A DNA stretch of 64,000 nt, taken from the NCBI GenBank assembly GCA_035578155.1, contig JAPWDM010000005.1, forward strand, positions 54,655,954 to 54,719,953, written 5' to 3'. The stretch is from Brachynemurus nebulosus. Lineage: Eukaryota > Arthropoda > Insecta > Neuroptera > Myrmeleontidae. Of this stretch, positions 1 to 13,318 are shown piece after piece; position 1 is the stretch's first letter; the number at the start of each line of letters is the position of its first letter. The position numbers were made by a program, and so were the translations under genes. Under the pieces are notes generated by a model. That model was not told where the DNA came from. It searched no databases and saw only the letters and a list, made by a program, of their open reading frames with translations.

Positions 1-559
1 TTAGCCAGACACGTCGGATGCCCAGAAGTAGGTTTTTGGCCATTTTTTATCATTCGATCCTATCATAAGACAGTTTGATTTTTACATCATTGAAAAGGAA
101 AAAAAAATTATGAAGAAAATGTTCTTATAATTTTCTTTCTATGTTAAGTAGTTTTCGAGAAAATCGTAATTTTCACTATTGCCTTATTTTGCTCTCTTTG
201 TCATTGTAATAAGTAATTTATATTTCTATCTCAGTTCTTTATGAAGTATAAAAATATTTCACTTTTTTATTAAAGAATTTTGTGAGAACAAGTGAAGACT
301 ATTCACATACATGTGTTATAACACACATACATGTATAGAGTTTTGTTTCTCATTTATTGCATTATAATTAGCATGGTTCTATCTCATGTTGAAAAATGTA
401 AATTAAACAGATTTTCTAAGCTAATGTAATGAAGAATTTTTTTTTTTTTATTGAATTTTTAAGTAAACAAGAAATTGAAGATTATGTTATGATATAATAT
501 TATTAAATAAATATGAAACAAAACAAAATATGTACAATGTACATATGTATGCACGGAAA

Positions 560-1965
560 AATATTTTGAATCGATTTTGAAAATTTTTTCACTAATAATT
601 AATAATGTTAAAAAATTAAACCATTTCAAATGCATTTAAGGTATTTTATGTGAGGTCAAGGTTTTCGGGACCTAAAAAGGCCAGAAATTAATTAACCAAT
701 CGATTTTAAAAATTTTTTCACAGTTGGTAAGTTAAAGTATTTGAATTAATTAATTAAATGATGTCCGCAAGAAGCTTACGGACTGCCATAAGTTATATGA
801 GATCCTTAGAACCCTTTTCTTACTGTTAGAGTACTAGACTTGTATGAGTTTCGCCAGGATTTACTGATCCCATAATTGTAAAAAATAAACTAAACGACCA
901 ATTTTAAAAATTTCTTCACTGTTACAGAGCTAAACTGTTTTAGATAAATATAGATTCCGTTATGTAAGGTCTGCCAGGGTCCATAGGATCCAGAAGTGTC
1001 AAAAATAAACTAACTGACCGATTTTGAAAATTTTTTCACTGTTACAGAGCTAAACTATTTTAGATAAATATCGATTACGTTATGTAAGGTCCGCCTGGGT
1101 CCATAGGACCCAAAACTGTCAAAAATAAACCGCCTGATCGATTTTGAAAATTTTTTCACTGTTACAGAGCTAAACTGTTTTAGATAAATATAGATTCCGT
1201 TATGTAAGGTCTGCCAGGGTCCATAGGATCCAGAAGTGTCAAAAATAAACTAACTGACCGATTTTGAAAATTTTTTCACTGTTACAGAGCTAAACTATTT
1301 TAGATAAATATAAATTACGTTATGTAAGGTCCACCATGGTCCATAGAACCCAAAAGTGTCAAAAATAAACTAACCGACCGATTTTGAAAATTTTTTCACT
1401 GTTACAGAGCTAAACTATTTTAGATAAATATAGATTACGTTATGTAAGGTCTGCCAGGGTCCATGGGATCCAAAAGTGTCAAAAATAAACTAACCGACCG
1501 ATTTTGAAAATTTTTTCACTGTTGGGGAACTAAGCTATTTTAGATAGACATACATTACGTTATTTAGGGTCCGACAGGGTCCATGGGACCCAAAAGTGGT
1601 AAAAATAAACTAACCGACCGATTTTGAAAATTTTTTCACTGTTACAGAGCTAAACTATTTTAGATAAATATAGATTACGTTATGTAAAGTCTGCCAGGGT
1701 CCATCGGATCCAAAAGTGTCAAAAATAAACTAACCGACATATTTTGAAAATTTTTTCACTGTTGGGGAGCTAAGCTATTTTAGATACATATAGATTACGT
1801 TATGTAAGGTCTGACAGTGTCAGTAGGACCTAAAAGTGTCAAAAATAAAATAACTGACCGATTTTGAAACTTTTTTACTATTACCGAGGTAAACTATTTT
1901 AGATAGGTACAGGTTGTGTTATCTGAGATCCACAACTGTCCTGCGGATGCAAATGCGGCGTAGAA
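560..1965 (+). repeat. 120-bp tandem array (minisatellite/satellite)
   Basis: About nine well-conserved units of exactly 120 bp run from ~897 to ~1965. Each contains CGATTTTGAAAATTTTTTCA, AGCTAAACTATTTTAGAT, TTATGTAAGGTC and GGGTCCATAGGATCC. Two diverged units precede them (~570 and ~700). The stretches 921-1020 and 1161-1260 are identical, which indicates a 240-bp dimeric higher-order unit in part of the array. Diverged units continue past the (TA)n tract to ~2420. The same satellite recurs at 30058-30663 and 35762-36850. Confidence 0.92.
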
Positions 1966-1981
1966 TGCTACACAACGGGTT

Positions 1982-1984
<3 letters not shown>

Positions 1985-2071
<87 letters not shown>
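1985..2071. repeat. (TA)n microsatellite
   Basis: An uninterrupted TA dinucleotide run inside the diverged 3' part of the 120-bp array. It sits at a different place from the (TA)n of the element's 5' region, so it is a separate expansion. Confidence 0.97.
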
Positions 2072-2073
<2 letters not shown>

Positions 2074-2427
2074 CATAAAGTCCGCCTAGAATATACGGTC
2101 AAGCTGATTTTTTAATGAGGTCCACCGGGATCTTGCAGATCCGAAAACGCCAGTAATAAGCTATCAAACCGATGCGATGCTAAAAAATTTCTCACTGCTA
2201 GAGAACTAAATTATTTTAGATGGATACAACTATGCTGCACAAAATTCGTTCGGGTTCTTGGGTCCCCAAAAATACAAAAACTAATTACCCAGCCGATTTT
2301 AAAAATTCTTTTACTCTTAGAAAGCTAAACTATTTTAAATAGGTACAGGTCTTAGATGAGAGATCCGTCAGTGCCCAAGATTTGGAAATTCGCTATGTTA
2401 TGCAGATGCTGCGGCAGGGGTATTTTT

Positions 2428-2982
2428 AAATTTTTGATTTACAATTACTTTAACTCAACTTGTTTTTACTAATTGTAATTTTGATGTCTAAAATTTAGAT
2501 ACTGGATTATTTCATCGCTTAAGTTTAGAACCGAGAACCTTGCTTTAAAATCTTAAATAGCATAAGAATAAAGAATTGAGTTTAACTAATTAACATTATA
2601 ACAAAAAGAATTTTCTGGTATCATGGAGTCAACAAAATTACAAACAGTTAGGTAAAAATTTTAGTTTTTAGTTCTAAATCTGAGTGTTTTATCAAGTGAC
2701 GTGGTTTCAGTAAAAAATGTTAATAAAAAGGCTAAAAAAACACTAAGTAGATATCACGAAATAAAAACAGATAAATATGGCACTGTGTCTCCCCAGACAA
2801 TATTTTCACGCGTCAGCACTGTAAAATAGAACTAAGTTTAAATTGAAATTTCATTTTACTTGAGCGACCTCTAAATATCATCTGATTTGCCTGAAATTTT
2901 ACACAAATTACTTTTATACGTTTTAGAACAACATAAGAGGGCCAGACAGCAACATTTCGAAACTTCAAAAATAAGGACCACC

Positions 2983-2984
<2 letters not shown>
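2428..2984. other. AT-rich DNA ending in a mariner-like terminus
   Basis: No coding or RNA signal. The right edge (GGACCACCCTA at ~2978) next to a (TA)n tract looks like the terminus of a mariner/Tc1-type element that uses TA as target; the other end was not found. Confidence 0.35.

Positions 2985-3054
<70 letters not shown>
2985..3054. repeat. (TA)n microsatellite
   Basis: An uninterrupted TA run directly abutting the mariner-like terminus to its left. Confidence 0.97.
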
Positions 3055-4850
<1,796 letters not shown>

Positions 4851-5287
4851 GAAGCTTGGTATGGGTTTGAAAAGGAAAGCCACACTTGGTCAAGTACGAA
4901 GAAGCGTGCGTGGTATAGTAAAAAAATTAAAACGCGAACCATTTAATAATGCAGTAAAGCTTGCCTTAAAGGCGGCCAAGTCTGCGGCTAAAAATAATAA
5001 AATAAAAACACCACGCATTATTCCAATACCTAAAACGGGTGGTGTACTACCGCTTTTACAAATTTTGTAACACTTTCAGCAACTGGTGCCTTGGCTGGTG
5101 GTGCATTGGGAGTTGCGAAAACAATTAACGATGCTAAGACTGCACAAAAATAATTGAGTGAAAGTGAACATCATAATCGAACGATGGAGGCAATTGCTGT
5201 GCGTAATGGCCGCGGTTTATACAAACATCCATAGAGACAAGGGGTTGGGTCTATCCAAAAAAATTATATTGAAATTGCCCGAGCGGG

Positions 5288-5569
5288 GCACTAACAGATA
5301 GAGATTTGTGTAAATATGCAAAGTTTTTACCCCATTTTCGGGGTGTATTTATGCGTGACAATTTACCCAAACGTGGCCCGTGGTATAATGAATGCGGTAT
5401 TTTAAATTTAGATGATTCCGCCGGACGTGGCATTCATTGGACATGTTACTGGAAAAATGGAAATTATGTAGACTATTTTTAAAGTTTTGGTAATTTAAAA
5501 CTCCCGCTTGAGGTGGCTCGCTACTTTAGTGGTAATAATATCGCTGGTGTTTCATTAAACTGCCACTAG
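5288..5569 (+). pseudogene. Broken adenain-like cysteine protease, Polinton/adintovirus type
   Basis: Frame +, from ALTDRDLCKYAKF through FRGVFMRDNLPKR and NECGILNLDD to GIHWTCYWK, then SFGNLKLPLEVARYF. This matches the order of the adenovirus-type maturation protease family: an N-terminal helix, FRGV..RD.LP, and the HW catalytic histidine followed by an acidic residue before SFG. Here the codon expected to supply that acidic residue is a stop (TAA at ~5480). The C-terminal part carrying the nucleophilic cysteine is absent: sequence similarity stops after the ARYFSGN segment, and a stop follows at 5567. The first residues are also frameshifted near 5287. A dead protease; family assignment is good, lineage (Polinton versus adintovirus or other integrated virus) is inference. 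Confidence 0.6.
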
Positions 5570-5584
5570 ATGGCAGAATTTACT

Positions 5585-6690
5585 CTAGGCGCCGATTTCG
5601 AAAGCAAGTTCCATTAATATTGCCACTGCCACACTGCTCACGTATTGTGTACCATCGTCACATACAAGTAGGTCGCAAAAACCGAAGGTGAGAAACACTT
5701 TATCGAAGATATTAAGAATGTTTTTCGAATTTGCTTCATGGAGTGGATAGATCAGCGTAAATTTCGTAAATAAATCTGAAATGACCAAAATAAAGCGATG
5801 TCTGTTAGTCGACATAGGATATGAATCCCCAAGTTCGGTGCATAAAATGATCAAGGTTTGCTTATGGTTCTTTTACCCATATATTCTACTTTATGTCGGG
5901 CATAGATTGAATATGAGCGGCAATATCGAAGTATATCGGTACGCATTCATCCCAGTAATAAGTTTGTGATAAACGACAAAAATTTTTGTAACAACCGAAG
6001 TAGGTAGCACTAATTTCCACGGATCTTCGTCTATATTGAGTGGATTTACCGGACTACAAAATTTATACAAATCATCATCCATTGCCTTCCAGTGGGAATA
6101 ACTATCGGGAAATCATTTGATATTAGTTAGCATTTTCCGATACCGGCGATCAACGTGATTGTCAGTAACCTCAATCAAGTTTATATCAGTTGGGATACGG
6201 GACAAACCATCAGGTAAGGTGTGTGAGGAGCCTTTTCGATGTACAATATCAAAATCATAGGATTGTAACTGCAAACTCCAACGTGCAAGGCGACCAGAAG
6301 GGTTCTTTAAATTATGAAACCATTTCAAAGCGAAGTGGTTCGTAACCACGGTGAAACGAGTAGCTTCAACACAGCTGCGGAATTTATTAATTGCCCATAA
6401 GATGGCAAAAAATCCCTTCTCAGTGACGGAGAAGTTTATTTCGTTCTTAGATAAGGCACTGGACGCATAGGCTATGACTTTTTCTGTACCATTCTGAGTT
6501 TGTTGTACCAAGCAACTGCCAACGGAAAACTGAGAGGTATCACAATGTATAGTGTAAGGGAGGTATGGATCAGGACAGCTAAATATGGGTAGAGATAAAT
6601 GGCGCTATTTGAGTGAATTGAAAGATTCCTGAGTAACGTCATTCCAATCCCACGTACAGTTTTCCGCGTGAGTTTAGTAGTGCTGCAAGT
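5585..6690 (-). pseudogene. pol: Degenerate Ty3/gypsy pol fragment (RNase H and integrase)
   Basis: Read on the minus strand from ~6690. An end-of-RT/RNase H segment includes HCDTSQFSVGSCLVQQ (first acidic residue), VTEKGFFAILWAI (Glu), then VVTNHFALKWF, where the usual TDH has become TNH so the catalytic Asp is lost, and HTLPDGLSRIP. Next comes a decayed integrase zinc-binding part (6082-5891), then the integrase core (5854-5585) with VISDLFTKF and VCDDGTQYVS, the first two acidic residues of D,D(35)E. The third residue is missing because homology ends at 5585. Stops lie at ~6600 and between the domains. No LTRs, gag or protease were found, so this is an internal fragment. Its right edge abuts the viral-type relic read on the opposite strand. 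Confidence 0.88.
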
Positions 6691-6713
6691 TTAGTGAAAT
6701 TAGGGCTAAACAC

Positions 6714-6753
6714 GTGTTACGGACGTACGTACTTTTTGTCACGTCCGTAACAC
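6714..6753. other. Perfect 13-bp inverted repeat
   Basis: GTGTTACGGACGT (6714-6726) and ACGTCCGTAACAC (6741-6753) form a perfect stem with a 14-base loop. A further CACATCCGTAATA occurs at ~6925. Possibly the end of a small DNA transposon. Confidence 0.6.
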
Positions 6754-7470
6754 AAACTTTAGTCGTAGTAGCTCTAGTATTAAAACTAATAATGTTATAT
6801 ATTTTATATTCAGTACAAATATTGTGTACACATTTGTCTATTTGCTTAGTATTGGAAATTTATAAGAAAACAATAACCTCTATTTTTTCCCTTATGAGAA
6901 GGCGTGTAAAGTGCGAGAAAATATCACATCCGTAATAAAAGAATGCTGTTTTTCTTTTACAAAATGTCGACATCTATATCCAAACAAAGGAATATTAATG
7001 ACACTAGGAGTTCGGAACCGATATACAAGCAGACGTGTAATACGAGTAATATGACACATAGAGTGACATCTAGACGTCAATGTCGGAAACATAGAATGGT
7101 TTAAGTAATAATAATATCTTTATTTGTTAAAAATCAGCGAACAATGAATGGAACAATTTATTAAAGTTCTTACGCAGCTGATTGCAGCTCCAATGCATCG
7201 TAACGAAGATCAAAATAGAAAAGAATGAAGTTAAATTACTCCACAAATTTATAGCCTAGTTTTTACGCTAACAAAGTGAAAGTGACATCTAATGAACTGG
7301 TTTATTTTAAGAAAATAATACCTATGTTTATTTTCAACTAATCTTCATATGCACAAAAGAATTAAGTGTACAGTGGCGTACCAAAATTTTTTATTTACTT
7401 ATTTTTTGAATTCAATACATTTTAATAAATAATTTTACGTACAGAACGTAACAATATATGTAATTATACG
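6754..7470. other. No gene recognised
   Basis: AT-rich sequence with stops in all frames and no recognisable repeat family apart from a CAGTGGCGTACC hAT-like terminus at ~7371 whose partner was not found. Confidence 0.3.
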
Positions 7471-7802
7471 AGTATATGTGTTCGCTCGGTAAATCTCGAA
7501 CGAAATGTCCTATTCTTACGAAATTCGGCGAAAATATTGGAAGTTCCACGCCGTTGGATAAGTTTCTTTAGCCAGCCATGTCGGATGTCAGGAACATGGT
7601 TTTACTGGCCATTTTTCGTGACCAATAAAAAAATTATTTTTTTGCCAAAATTTCCCCAAGTTAAAAAATTTTTGTCACATTTATTTACAACATTGGACAG
7701 AGAAGGAAAAATCACTTAAAAGGGTGAAAAATCACAGAAAAACGGATTTTTATAAACAGAAATTCGCCGTGTTATGTAAGATGCTGCGATAGGTGTATTT
7801 CT
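7471..7802 (+). mobile_element. HINE-like fragment, 5' truncated
   Basis: Contains the family blocks ATCTCGAACGAAATGTCCTA, TTTAGCCAGCCATGTCGGATG and the 3' end AAATTCGCCGTGTTATG ... GATGCTGCGATAGGTGTATTT. It lacks the 5' hairpin, the (TA)n and the 120-bp satellite. It is more diverged than the copies at 1, 29157 and 44196. Confidence 0.65.
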
Positions 7803-8500
7803 ACCTGTTCTTATTGTTTTAGTCGTATTTTTGTTAATCCTTAGCCGATTTGAAATTTTTATACCTCATTTGAAAGCTAATAAAACGCAGATGTTTTTAA
7901 AATAATATGCATTGAAAAATTTGTAGTGACATTCTTTTTTAAACTCTCATTTTTGTAGTTTCATAAGTTTTTAAATGTTTTGGAGCACAGTGTCAAAATG
8001 TGCGTTAATAATTTACGTCTTATGAGTATCATTTATGTTTTTCTTTTTTTTTTTATGGTAACAACCAGTTTTTTTAAAATAATTCATTTAGTTAATATTT
8101 CAGATCCTTTGGAAAAAAATCTTAGAAATGGTTCACTTTTGGATAAGAAGTTTTATGGTTGAATCTATTCAAATTTTGTCCATTTTAAACCATGTCTCTG
8201 GTTTAAATAGCCAACAGTTCAACTTTTAATAACTAAAAATTAAACATTTTTGAAAACCTTAGTCTTATATGTACTATACTGTAACTGTTTGCAAAACGTC
8301 AAGGTTTTTGTGGTATCTTAATAACGAATATGTCTAAAACTTCACCATGATATTAAATTTCAAACATAATAATATCACCAAACTTTCAGACAGAACAAAG
8401 GATTATATAATAATAAAATTTCAAGAATTATATAACAATGAAATTCTAGGTTTATAAGATCTGAAAATTCATAACATAAATATCATTGATTTTAACACAA
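7803..8500. other. No gene recognised
   Basis: AT-rich DNA with only short open frames of low-complexity composition (e.g. 7980-8162, Phe-rich). Nothing supports a gene. Confidence 0.35.
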
Positions 8501-8539
8501 TGGCGGTCATGAAGAATTATGATGAAATGATCAACTGAT

Positions 8540-8635
8540 ACACTATATTGACAACTAATACATTTTATATGGAATTGTTGACATGGCACAGCGTGGTATC
8601 GCAATTAATTAGGTTCCACTTGACGTCTTACAGTG
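8540..8635. repeat. Diverged fragment of the palindromic element seen at 22494-23516
   Basis: GGAATTGTTGACATGGCACAGCGTGGTATCGC followed by AATTAGGTTCCACTTGACG corresponds, with substitutions, to 23333-23390 (AATTGTTGACACGGTACAGCG...). Partial and eroded. Confidence 0.5.
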
Positions 8636-9440
8636 TCAATGACCTCTAACCGGTTGAAATCTTGAACTATAAGTTAGGCTCAAGCCTCCACTTACCTATA
8701 TAGATCGATTCCACATTACTTATTTATTTTAGATTCGGTACCTTTTCAACTTAATTGCAACTTTACAAAATTTGTCGAAATTCCCAATCAACAATTCCTA
8801 TGTTTACTTTAAAAATAACGATACTGTAAAACCGTATAGGAACAGTAATTTGATTTATTTATATAAAAATAAAGTTATGAATAGATTTGATTTTGTAAAA
8901 TGCAAAAAATAAATGATTTTTATTAAAATTTGATGCATTTTAAATTTTTTATATGAAGGTAATATAATATAAATATAATATGACGATAATGACTAACAGA
9001 CGAACATATTTTCTTTCCCTATACTATTAATTTCTGATTGCCCTATACCTTTCGAGAAACCCGCGTGCAAGTGACCCATGAAATTAGGACTACCTTAATA
9101 TTTCTTGACCACGGTATGCAAGTGACCTATGCCCTTCTAAAAGTATGTCAAGTTTCATCAAAGTCGGAAACGTTTTTATGTTTATGAATAGGGGTTAGTA
9201 TAGAAAGTGGTCCCCAAACAAGTAGAATTTCAGATAAGTGATCAGCTTCCAAATATTATAAGTAATTCCAAAGTGTAAGGTATATTAATGTAAATATTAA
9301 GTACCTTGTACAGCTTTATAATAGACGAAGAGACAAGTGCAAAAAGTGAAGCTCATTTTATAAAGGGTGAGACTTTCAGGTTATGAATTAAGCTGTTAAT
9401 TGCGTACCTTAAAATTAGATTGTTGGTAATTGCCAAGCCT
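8636..9440. other. No gene recognised
   Basis: Unassigned AT-rich DNA. It has an internal partial repetition of GCAAGTGACC (9067-9076 and 9119-9128), but no open frame of note. Confidence 0.3.
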
Positions 9441-9450
9441 TAAGCATATG

Positions 9451-9490
9451 TATAAAAAACTGGGGATAGCAGTGTGTCAGAGTGTGTCAG
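9451..9490 (+). promoter_or_regulatory. Putative arthropod core promoter (TATA + Inr)
   Basis: TATAAAAA at 9451-9458 is followed by TCAGAG with the A at 9479, 28 bp from the first T of TATA. That is the spacing of a TATA box to an arthropod TCA initiator. A second GTGTCAG copy follows 10 bp later. It lies 630 bp upstream of the cysteine-rich exon on the same strand, so it could drive that gene. No signal-peptide exon between them could be identified with confidence. Confidence 0.4.
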
Positions 9491-10108
9491 ATACCGCTTA
9501 AGGCATTCAATCGATCACCGAATGCACGATAACTGTTATGTATTGTTAAAATAATTATTAGTTACGCTGTATAGGTCTCTGTCCGTATGTACGTGTTATG
9601 TAGTTGTGTGTGTGTGACCATTCACACAGATTCTAATATTAAACTCACACCACTAGAAACAGTGGGGGGGGGGGAAGTGTAAGGGATTTTTTTTTGTTTA
9701 TACTGGTATCACTAGTACAGAGATAGCAAGTTGGTTTCTGAATTATTCTGTGGTCATTGCGATCAATGTGACAGGTGAAAATCTACTCTCTTTTATTAGT
9801 ATAATAAATAAGCTTTAGTAGTATAATTTGGTACTAATTAAATACTTTAACTTGATGAGTAACCACATGAATTCAGGACCGAAAATAGGTCTCTTTAGGC
9901 CACTGAATTAAGTTTTTTTAAGGCAACGTAAACGAGTAGTTCCATTCACTAAGAAGAGCACTATCTATTCTAAAAGTTTAGACCTTTATGAGTTCCACAT
10001 TTTTGCGGTCACCTCTTAGTTTTAATTAAATTAATAAATTAGGGTCTATTAATACTTACAAAGAATAATTTTACTATGTATGTTAATTTAATTTAATTTT
10101 ATTTTAAG

Positions 10109-10225
10109 ATTGTCTGAAAAAATGTGAGACAGTGCGTTGCGCCTATATGGGAAAGGAGGCTTGTCATGGAATATTCATTGAAGCTCGTTCGAACTGCAAC
10201 TGTTGTGATAAATGTCATCTGCCAG
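10109..10225 (+). CDS. Internal exon of a small cysteine-rich, probably secreted peptide
   Basis: A 117-nt open segment lies between an acceptor (ATTTTAAG, ending 10108) and a strong donor (CCAG/GTAATC at 10225/10226). Both borders are phase 1. It encodes 8 cysteines spaced C-x3-C-x4-C-x7-C-x10-C-x-C-C-x2-C, ending CNCCDKC. Codon composition is balanced, unlike the AT-rich surroundings. The pattern resembles small insect protease-inhibitor-like peptides (fungal protease inhibitor-1 type), but this is a pattern match only. An upstream signal-peptide exon is expected and not found with certainty; a putative promoter sits at 9451. A possible phase-compatible terminal exon is at 26350. This is the strongest host-gene candidate in the window. 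Confidence 0.6.
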
Positions 10226-11282
10226 GTAATCAGTAAAGTACTTTTATGTAATAAATTTATGTAATTAAATTCCATAATAGACGAATATTTTGAATTTGGC
10301 TTCGCGACAAAATAACCGCAGACAAAATAACTTTAGAATTTATTTATTTATTATTTTATTAAGTACCTATTAAATCTATTTTCTATGTATTTAGAAGTAA
10401 AAAAAATTCTTAATAGAAATAAGTGAAAGAAAGACGGGAGAGTACTACTTATTTCAGAAGTATCAGAATTTAATAATTTATTGCTTTCTTTTCAAATTAT
10501 TCCATACAAGTTAATAAAAGTTTATGTATTAAAATTTTATTATTTTAGGTTTTTGATTCATTATTTTCTTATCAAAGTTGGGGTGCGCGTTATACGCCGG
10601 AAAATACAATATTTACAATTTGGACTCCTCAAAATTATCATATCTCTTTTTCTTCTACATCCCTGCTTGTATCTAATTTTTAGCACATTGTAAACAAAAA
10701 CAAAAAAAAATTATAATCATATCACATCCGCACATATCGTAAACTCAAAGGTATCACACATTTTTCCTACCATATTCTCTTGTCCATCTAATTTTTTGTG
10801 TATTTGAAATTTAATTTTTTATTTAATTTATGCAGAGCAAAAAAATCCTAATCTTATCATGTCCACACGTATCCTAACTCTAAAGAACATAGAATGAACC
10901 GTGGTTATTTTGTCAGTCAGTTATTTTATCGCTCGGTTATTTTGTCTCGGGTTATTTTGCCGTATGCTTATTTTGTCTATTTTGGTTATTCCCAAATCAT
11001 TCGTTAAAATAATATTATAAATCGTTATCATTATTCCCAAATAAATTGTTTAAAAAAAATTATTTAAATTGTTTATTTCTTTCTTAATGTACTTTTGTAT
11101 CTGTAATACTAGTAATAACCATGGAGGTGTATGCCGATTCCCACTTTAGTGGTTCCCGCTACTTTATACTGCCATCTCGCACTTAGGGAATATCAATTGA
11201 TTGACGCCAGCAGTAACCAGAACTCTTACTTGATCAATTTTTTGATCGTTTATATCGTTTAAACGGGGTTGAATTTACCGAC
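10226..11282. other. AT-rich DNA, possible intron start
   Basis: Follows the splice donor of the cysteine-rich exon. A diverged repetition of TTATTTTGTC-like words (10911-10980: TTATTTTGTCAG, TTATTTTATCG, TTATTTTGTCT, TTATTTTGCCG, TTATTTTGTCT) forms a short degenerate tandem array. No other feature is supported. Confidence 0.35.
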
Positions 11283-11400
11283 CGGCGCACTGTAAAAAAT
11301 TCCGCCCCTGACAAAAATTTTAAAAAAATTTCTTATTAACTTTCCCACTTTTACCTTTTCCTATCAAAAAATTAGTGACTAATATTTTAAAAAAAACTGC
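11283..11400. repeat. Fragment of the hAT-like family found at 17111-17626
   Basis: GCACTGTAAAAAATTCCGCCCCTG and the following 90 bases align by eye with 17140-17290 (GCACTATAAAAAATGCCGCCCCTG...). Only the left part of the family is present. Confidence 0.55.
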
Positions 11401-11442
11401 CTTTAAATCTATAGTTTAGATATAACATTTGAGTTATATATT

Positions 11443-11445
11443 GAG

Positions 11446-11507
<62 letters not shown>
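11443..11507. repeat. (TA)n microsatellite
   Basis: A TA run directly before the terminus of the mariner-like element at 11508. Confidence 0.97.
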
Positions 11508-11511
<4 letters not shown>

Positions 11512-11955
11512 GATGGTCCAGAATTATGTACCGTAATTGCTGGAGCTGATAGTATGTTCAAAAATAATGGTACCTTTTCATCTACACTTTTTTCCAAAAC
11601 TCAATTATAAGGGAGATAAAGCAGTGGGGTAAAATGTAGATAAAACTAAAAATATATTAATAAACTTAAATTTCAAGTTAGTAGATAGTTGAACTTAAAA
11701 ATTAAGAGTGTAGTCTTGCAGTACTACATAAATAGTAGTCGTTTAAGTACGTCCGTTTTCATAATGTACTGGGTGATACGGAAAAAACGAAAGAATATAG
11801 GAAAATTTTTTATTAGTTGTAGTTGGCTATGATTCTGTATTTTACATTAATTTTTAATTCTAAACAACTTTTCCCAGTAAAATTTTTGTCAAGTTTCAAT
11901 AATTAGGGTACTTGACTCTTACGCCAATTTCACATTCTTAAGTCCACCCTGTATA
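11508..11955. mobile_element. Mariner-like MITE
   Basis: The left end TATACAGGATGGTCCAGAAT and the right end, read inverted, TATACAGGGTGGACTTAAGA share the TACAGGRTGG core typical of mariner-type MITE termini. The flanking dinucleotide is TA on both sides. There is no transposase frame; the ~450 bp interior is AT-rich. Confidence 0.5.
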
Positions 11956-12093
11956 CAATAGAGTTTGTTCAAATTTTAATGGGTGCATTTTTAATTTAAG
12001 AACATGCACCAACTTTTAGTAAGAATAAAATTTTCTGAGAAACTTAGTATAGAAATGTTTTCCATAATATGTTGCCACCTTCGTGAATGACAC

Positions 12094-13131
<1,038 letters not shown>

Positions 13132-13133
13132 AC

Positions 13134-13228
13134 CATGACGCAATCTGAGGTCGAGACTATACAGAAATATGTTTTTAGGCCCCTAGAATACGAAAATGAT
13201 ATTCACTAAAATTTATATACATAATTAC

Positions 13229-13317
<89 letters not shown>
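13134..13317 (+). mobile_element. HINE-like 5' segment with its (TA)n
   Basis: ATGACGCAATCTGAG, AGAAATATGTTTTTAGG, CTAGAATACGAAAATGATAT and TTCACTAAAATTTATATA match the 5' portion of the copies at 29157 and 44196, followed at the same position by (TA)n (~13222-13314). The sequence after the microsatellite does not continue the family, so this copy is 3' truncated or rearranged in the (TA)n. Confidence 0.65.

Positions 13318-13318
<1 letters not shown>

Larger units (their letters stand above)
1..2427 (+). mobile_element. HINE/Helentron-like non-autonomous element, 5' end outside the window
   Basis: The window opens inside a repeat family also seen at 7471, 13134, 29157, 44196 and 55065. Base 1 corresponds to the conserved block TTAGCCAGACACGTCGGATG, which in the other copies follows the 5' hairpin and the (TA)n. 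The element then carries a 120-bp tandem array and ends with the family 3' end: GAAATTCGCTA (2386-2395), a TGCAGATGCTGCGGCAGGGG block and GGGGTATTT. The same 3' end closes the copies at 36905 and 55522. No coding capacity is visible. Subterminal inverted repeats, an internal microsatellite and internal tandem repeats resemble Helentron-associated HINE/DINE elements; that class assignment is inference. Confidence 0.6.
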
